64,000 bases of DNA from Cymodocea nodosa (lineage: Eukaryota; Streptophyta; Magnoliopsida; Alismatales; Cymodoceaceae), in the NCBI GenBank assembly GCA_036874045.1, contig CM072343.1, positions 8,328,001 through 8,392,000 of the forward strand. Reading direction: 5' to 3'. This document shows positions 58,077 through 64,000 of the stretch, piece by piece; position 1 is the first letter of the stretch, and each line of letters opens with the position of its first letter. The position numbers were made by a program, and so were the translations under genes. Under the pieces are notes generated by a model, which searched no databases, was not told the origin of the DNA, and saw only the letters and a list, made by a program, of their open reading frames with translations.

Positions 58077-60403
58077 TGTAGGATCGTATGGCTACACAAG
58101 AGGGGGGTGAATTGTGTTTTTCAACATTTTCAATTATAATTGAAACTTTAAAACTCAAAACAAGTTGAGACACTATTTTCATAAAATCATTTTTATTCAA
58201 GGTTTCAATTACAATATACAATTCAATTCTCCTCAGAAATTGTAGATGCAATTATATATCGATACCATGTTTCATCTATACAATTTCATAACTACAAATA
58301 GAGAAAACTAATTTGCGGAATTTAAAACATTTCTCCCTTTTTGAGATCTTTCTTCTTCTTCTTCTCTTTCTTCTTCAGCAATTCTTTAGTGACGAATATC
58401 TATTCTTTCTCTACTTCACCGAATTTTCTTTCTTCTTATACTTTAAATCTTCAGTGACATATATCTGATCTTTTCTGCTTCACTGAATTTTCTTTCATCT
58501 GATACTTCAAATCTTTAGTGACATATATTTTACCTTTTTCTACTTCACTGAATTTTCTTCCACCTGAGAGCTTTTCCTCGAAGAGGTGTTTTTGATCCCT
58601 AAAAAGATTTTTCGTTTGGTGTGCAAGGATAACTGATCAACGAGAATTCTATGTCTTTTATGTTGTATCTTTATTTCATGCATATCCTCCACATTTAATC
58701 ACTATTAGTCTTCCACTTCTTCACATCTTTTCTTTTTCCTTCATCGAAATACACACGTTCTGACCCACGTTTACATTTCGAATTTTCTTTAATCATCAAT
58801 CTTGGATCTCTGAAAAATTTCCTGCAAAATTAACTTTCTCGTCCAAAATCTTTCATCAAGTGTAATTAGAAGTCGTTACTTTAATGTTAACTAAACAAGT
58901 AAACAAGTAGATATATAACTTGACGTTTCTAACTTAACGAGTTCCTCATGTGCCAACTCACGTGACAAGTACTATAGCTAACTCAATGAACTATCTCTGT
59001 GGTGTTACAATAACTCAACGAACCATCTCTGTTGTGTTATAAATAACTCAATAAACCAGTAATAAACAAATGTTTTTATAATAAAAATTTTACCACGTGC
59101 AAAAATAACAACTTAAGTTTTATAACGCTAACCTAACTCATTGCCTTAGTGTTCAATATAGCAACTCAATGCGTTTAGTTATGTTAACTTAACGAGTTAA
59201 ACATGTGCAGCTCACGTGATACAATATAACATTCGTAACTTATAATTTCATCACTTGTACAACACTAACTTAACAAGTTTGTCTCTTCTTTTACTCACTA
59301 ACTTAACGAGTTCTCACATGACAAGTACTATAGCTAACTCAATGAACTATCTCTATGGTGTTACAATAACTCAATGAACCATCTCCATTGTGTTATAAAT
59401 AACTCAACAAACCAGTAATAAACAAATGTTTTTATAATAAAAATTTTACCACGTGCAAAAATAACAACTTAAGTTTTATAACGCTAACCTAACTCATTGC
59501 CTTAGTGTTCAATATAGCAACTCAATGCATTTAGTTATGTTAACTTAACGAGTTAAACATGTGCACCTCACATGATACAATATAACATTCGTAACTTATA
59601 ATTTCATCACGTGTACAACACTAACTTAACAAGTTTGTCTCTTCTTTTACTCACTAACTTAACGAGTTCTCACATGACAAGTACTATAGCTAACTCAATG
59701 AACTATCTCTATGGTGTTACAATAACTCAACGAACCATCTTCGTTGTATTATAAATAACTCAACAAACCAGTAATAAACAAATGTTTTTATAATAAAAAT
59801 TTTACCACGTGCAAAAATAACAACTTAAGTTTTATAACGCTAACCTAACTCATTGCCTTAGTGTTCAATATAGCAACTCAATGCGTTTAGTTATGTTAAC
59901 TTAACGAGTTAAACATGTGCACCTCACGTGATACAACATAATATTCGTAACTTATAATTTCATCACGTTTACAACACTAACTTAACAAGTTTGTCTCTTC
60001 TTTTACTCACTAACTTAACGAGTTCTCACATGACCTATTTTAACCTTTAAGCCTCTAACTTAACGAGTTCTCACGTGATCTCTATACAAATAACACTCTA
60101 ACTTAACAAGTTGTCTAAACATGCACTGTTCATGATATAGAAGATATAACTTTAAAATATATTATGCTTTTCAATAAAAACACACGTTAACTTAACTTAA
60201 CGTTTAGTTAAATGAGAAATTAATGCAATGAAACGACTAGTTATTAACTTAGTATAATTTCAGATCCAATATAGACAAGTATTTATATCAGTAAACTTTT
60301 TTTGTATTAATTGATGTACTTAATTTCCTTTCACAAGCAATAGTAATTGAGTAAATATGATTATTTTCATTCAGCACACATCATCAAAACAAAATACTCA
60401 ACA
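58077..60403 (-). repeat. 5' LTR of Sire-3 (2327 bp)
   Basis: Same ends as 46,713-48,283, but longer because a 356-bp segment is present three times. CACGTG-N11-ACTTAAGT modules at 59,094, 59,450 and 59,806. Confidence 0.92.
58965..60032 (-). repeat. 356-bp x 3 tandem repeat in the Sire-3 5' LTR
   Basis: ACAAGTACTATAGCTAACTC recurs at 58,965, 59,321 and 59,677, and CACGTGCAAAAATAACAACT at 59,094, 59,450 and 59,806, all exactly 356 bp apart. The 3' LTR has a single copy. The units are nearly identical to each other. Confidence 0.93.
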
Positions 60404-60408
60404 CTAAG

Positions 60409-60935
60409 CTTGTCTTATAAGCAGTTCTATAACCCCAAAGTGCATCTATTAATCTATTAGCCCAATCTTTTCTAGTAAGATTTACTACTTTTTCTAAGAT
60501 TAACTTAATTTGTTTGTTTGCACTTTCTACTTGTCCACTTGTTTGCGGATGATATGATGTTGCAATTTTGTGATTTACTCCATATTTCTTCATCAAGGCT
60601 TCAAAACTTCTATTATAGAAATGAGTTCCTCTATCACTAATAATAGATTTAGGTATTCCAAATCTAGCAATTATATTAGTTCTTATAAAATATATTACCA
60701 CTTTGTTGTCATTAGTTTTTATAGAAACAGCTTCTATCCATTTATATATATAATCCACCCCCAACAATATATAATCAAATTGATTAGACATAGGAAATGG
60801 ACCAAAAAAATCTATTCCCCGCACATCAAAGATTTCAACCTCAACAATAGGGTTTAGAGGCATCATATTCCTCTTTGATATTCTTCCTATTTGTTGACAT
60901 CTTAAACAACGTAAGTAGTATTTATGAGCATCTTT
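60409..60935 (-). pseudogene. Ath-3 integrase core (right of the Sire-3 insertion)
   Basis: Minus strand: [56 protein letters not shown] and [17 protein letters not shown]. All three catalytic DDE residues are present, unlike Ath-1 and Ath-2, where the first Asp is Tyr. It is cut by Sire-3 at 60,408 and joined at about 60,936 to an Athila LTR in the other orientation. Confidence 0.9.
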
Positions 60936-62018
60936 GAATATTTAGCTTATCATATGAGAATTAAGCCATTATGTTATAATTGCACTATTATATGCTTTAA
61001 TGAAAGAATCTGCATAATTTCAAGGAATTAATGTTAATTTAGTACATTTCTGAACTGTCGGTAAATTGCAGGCTGTGAAATTCTTAAGTATCTAAATTTT
61101 CTATTATTTCATAGAGTTATGTTTAATGTACCAGACAGTTATGTTTTAAAGAATATTTTATTATTTCCTAAAGTACACATGTTGAAACCATAATGCATGA
61201 CTTAAGTGGATTTTCGGTAAGTTATCTGTTAACTATACGAAATGCATTTAGGCATTGAATAGTTAGGTTTGTAAGCATCCGAAATATTTGAACTTGTTAA
61301 GTTAGAATTATGCATGTGGTGAATTTAAATGCTTTAGTATATCACGTGAGATGCACATGTTTAACTCGTTAAGTTAGCATAACTGTACACATTGAGTTAC
61401 ATGAATACACACTAAGGTAACGCATTATGTTAGCAGCTTATTTCTTTATTACACGTGTTTTATAGTTAAATCAACGAAGTAAGTCCATTGAGTTATCCGT
61501 AACTCCACGGACCATTTATTTTCTAATATGCTACTGTAGCGATTACAGAAACAGGACATTCGAAGGAAAACCACGATTGCACGTATCACACAGAAATTCA
61601 CTCGTGGAAGGGAGAAGAAATCACCATCGTTGATTTGAATGAAGGAAATCCAACCGATCATCTAAAGTAGAAGTAGTTACTACTAAAGAAATATAAAAGA
61701 AGAGGAGAAAAAACAAAGAAAGTGTGGTTGGCGATGTGTGGTAGTGTGTGTAAAGGTGGAGGACCGCGCTAACTGCAGGCAGCATCGAAAGTTCACTGAA
61801 GCATCCACACCATCACCAACAATTCACCAACATCACCAACATTACCATAATCACCAACCATTAGAGGTCTATGAGGATACTTTGCTGATGTCGGGTCGAT
61901 TCCAAGCCAAACACGGTGCCTAACAACCACTGTGAGGAGTGATCACATCGTGGGAAGGGAAGCCATTTTCACCAAGTACTGACTCATATCTCAGGAGATC
62001 GTAAAACTTCTAGCCTTG
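60936..62018 (+). repeat. Partial Athila-type LTR of Ath-4
   Basis: Begins at AATATTTAGCTTATCATATGAG (LTR position ~48) and runs through TATA box TATAAAAG (61,692) to ATCGTAAAACTTCTAGCC, where it stops near 62,018. First ~48 bp and the R/U5 end are missing. Confidence 0.88.
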
Positions 62019-63397
62019 GTTTATCAATATCTGTTAAATGTTATTTTGTTATATATTCTGCTTTTATATGTGAATGAAAAGTTTTTTAGAATCAAAAATC
62101 GAAATATACAGAAGGAGATACAAATGAAACAAAGTATGTAATTGATTACTTATCTTGAATTTAGATTTAAACTCAATTCGTGGAGTTATTCATTAACTCA
62201 ACGAATTAAGTTCATTGAGTTAGATGCTAAGTCAATGAAACAATATTCATGCCTGTTACAATTACTGTATTTATTATCAAATCTTTTACATTAAGGACAA
62301 TGCAAAAAATATAGGTATGGGGGGGAGGTAATTAAAGTAATAGCCATGTAAGTTTGTTAATTAAAGGAATTAGAATTGTACTGCAAAGTTTTGTGGAAAT
62401 TGAAAATTTTTATGAATTTGCTGTAACTATCCGATAATTGAGACTGTAAATTTTTTTAAGAACTGTAACTACTTGAATGTTATATTTAGAATGTTATATA
62501 AGATGCTATAGAATTTACTATTTATGCAAATCTAGATATAGTATCTTATGTTGTTGCTAAATTTTATGAGTTTAATAATTTCACGATTTTAAAATGAAAT
62601 CAGAATGCTTAACTGAAACATAGTAAATTATCTGAAGTCCTGAAAGAGCTGAAATGTTGATTTTTAGATTAAATGAAACACATATGATCAAAGATACATT
62701 TAATTTGACTGATTAAACTTGTAGAATGATTTATGTGTAGATCTTATTAAACTACAGAAAAAAGTATGAGCTTATTGATATGGATTCATATTTTCAGTAA
62801 AGAATAGAAGCAGGACTATATGAAATTGGTATTTTATTACATCTATATTAATGAAATACGTACATATACGATGTTGAAAAGAAAAAAAAAAGAAAAAGAT
62901 ACAAGTGTTTTGTGAAATACAGATATCTTTTGAATCGAGTATATTTTCTATTATCTAAAATTGCTGAAATATGAATCTAGAATAGACTTTTGAAGTTGTT
63001 TATTTGAGATACAATTCTTTATTCTACTTGTTTTAATCATATTGAATTGGATTGTGTTTTGATTTGTATGCTGTTGAAATTTATTTTGGAAATCTTATTG
63101 GAAAATTCAGGATGACAGATAATGAAAAGAAGAACAAATGATAATATAATTAACACCTATGTGATGCTGATATATTTTGTATGTAATTTACATATATTCT
63201 AAGTATATTTGCAGGTTGAAGAGGAGAAAACAATGTTAAAACAGATTACAGAAACATACAGAATATTTATATAATAATATAAGTTCTTATGCTAAAAAGA
63301 AGAACAAAAAAGAAGAATTAATTCTAACACTTTAGAAAGGCCAATTAATTAGATCTTAGTTTGCTAAGGGACTAGCAACATTTAAGTATGGGGGAAG
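62019..63397 (+). other. Ath-4 3' internal non-coding region with polypurine tract
   Basis: GTGGAGTTA/TAACTCAACG motifs near 62,180. 62,270-62,535 matches the inverted Ath-3 tail. 62,560-63,240 is collinear with the Sire-3 pol-ORF3 spacer. AAGTATATTTGCAGG at 63,201-63,215 is acceptor-like. It ends with PPT AGTATGGGGGAAG (63,385-63,397) right at the LTR start. gag, pol and third ORF are deleted. Confidence 0.8.
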
Positions 63398-64000
63398 TGT
63401 TTAGAATGAAAAAGTGCATAATATTAATGGTTAAATGATGGTTAATTGCATAATATTTAGATTACCATATGAGAATTAAGCCATTATGTTATAATTGCAC
63501 TATTATATATTTAATGAAAGAATCTACATAATTTCAAGGAATTAATGTTAATTTAGTATATTTCTAAACTGTCAGTAAATTGCAGGCTGTGAAATTCTTA
63601 AGTATCCGAATTTTCTGTTATTTTAGAGAATTATGTGTAATGTACCGGACAGTTATGTTTTAAAGAATATTTTATTATTTCTTGAAGTACACGTGTCGAA
63701 ACCATAATGCATGACTTAAGTGGATTTTCGATAAGTTATCTGTTAACTATCCGAAATGCATCTAGGCATCGGATAGTTAGGTTTTTAAGTATCCAAAATA
63801 TTTGTAATCATTAAGTTAGAATTATGCACGTGTTGAATTTAAATGCTTTAATATATCACGTGAGAAGCACATGTTTAACTCGTTAAGTTAGCATAACTGT
63901 ACGCATTGAGTTACATGAATGCACACTAAGGTAATGTGTTATGTTAGCAACTTATTTCTTTAGTGCACGTGTTTTATAGTTAAATCAGTGAAGTAAGTCT
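63398..64000 (+). repeat. 3' LTR of Ath-4, cut by the window edge
   Basis: TGTTTAGAATGAAAAAGTGC follows the PPT. CACGTG-N18-ACTTAAGT at 63,690-63,721 and a GGATAGTTA motif near 63,772. Continues past the window. Confidence 0.92.

Larger units (their letters stand above)
46713..60403 (-). mobile_element. Sire-3: complete 13.7-kb Sirevirus-type Copia element with a third ORF
   Basis: Both LTRs, PBS, gag, pol, third ORF and PPT are present in order on the minus strand. It is flanked by CTAAG on both sides (46,708-46,712 and 60,404-60,408), a perfect 5-bp target duplication inside the Ath-3 integrase. Length is large for Copia because of long LTRs (1571 and 2327 bp), a 1.7-kb pol-ORF3 spacer and the extra ORF, as known for Sireviruses. 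All genes carry stops or catalytic-site changes, so it is defective. Confidence 0.93.

Overview
This window is nuclear DNA of a flowering plant, most probably a eudicot. It is AT-rich and almost entirely retrotransposon. The evidence is plant-specific element lineages (Athila-type Ty3/Gypsy, Sirevirus-type and Tork-type Ty1/Copia, chromoviruses), PIF/Harbinger transposase remains, and one host gene start with plant-type introns. I saw no bacterial operons, rRNA, tRNA genes or CRISPR. I do not name a species.

Layout. 0.4-1.5 kb: decayed PIF/Harbinger transposase. 2.2-6.3 kb: third ORF and 3' LTR of a Sirevirus-like Copia element (Sire-1). 6.3-7.5 kb: antisense Gypsy gag-protease remnant (Chromo-2). 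8.0-11.0 kb: deleted chromovirus with both LTRs (Chromo-1). 11.2-11.9 kb: first two exons and promoter of a gene for a RIT1-like initiator-tRNA phosphoribosyl transferase, minus strand; this is the only recognisable host gene. 12.5-14.6 kb: two apparently identical 361-bp repeats around an LTR-like stretch. 14.6-20.0 kb: internally deleted Sirevirus (Sire-2, minus). 20.0-20.3 kb: second PIF fragment. 20.7-23.4 kb: an Athila-type solo LTR nested in an older LTR of the same family. 24.2-28.9 kb: Tork-type Copia (Tork-1, plus). 29.7-38.4 kb: Athila-type element with a third ORF (Ath-1). 38.9-45.4 kb: second Athila-type element whose polyprotein is broken by one visible 1-nt deletion (Ath-2). 45.5-46.7 and 60.4-60.9 kb: an inverted Athila-type element (Ath-3), split by a complete 13.7-kb Sirevirus (Sire-3, 46,713-60,403, minus, target duplication CTAAG). 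60.9-64.0 kb: partial Athila LTR, 3' internal end, PPT and the start of a downstream LTR (Ath-4).

Nearly all coding parts are broken. Stops in Ath-1 can be read against Ath-2, and those compared fall at CAG/CAA/TGG codons, as expected from C-to-T decay of methylated DNA.

The most interesting signal crosses element classes. Copia (Sire-1, Sire-3) and Gypsy (Ath-1) elements carry the same third ORF. A collinear non-coding segment is shared by the Sire-3 pol-ORF3 spacer and the 3' end of Ath-4. LTRs of both classes share short palindromic modules (CACGTG with ACTTAAGT, and GGATAGTTA or GAGTTA hairpins). Together this suggests a 3'-end and LTR regulatory module exchanged, or convergently maintained, between Ty1/Copia and Ty3/Gypsy elements in one genome.
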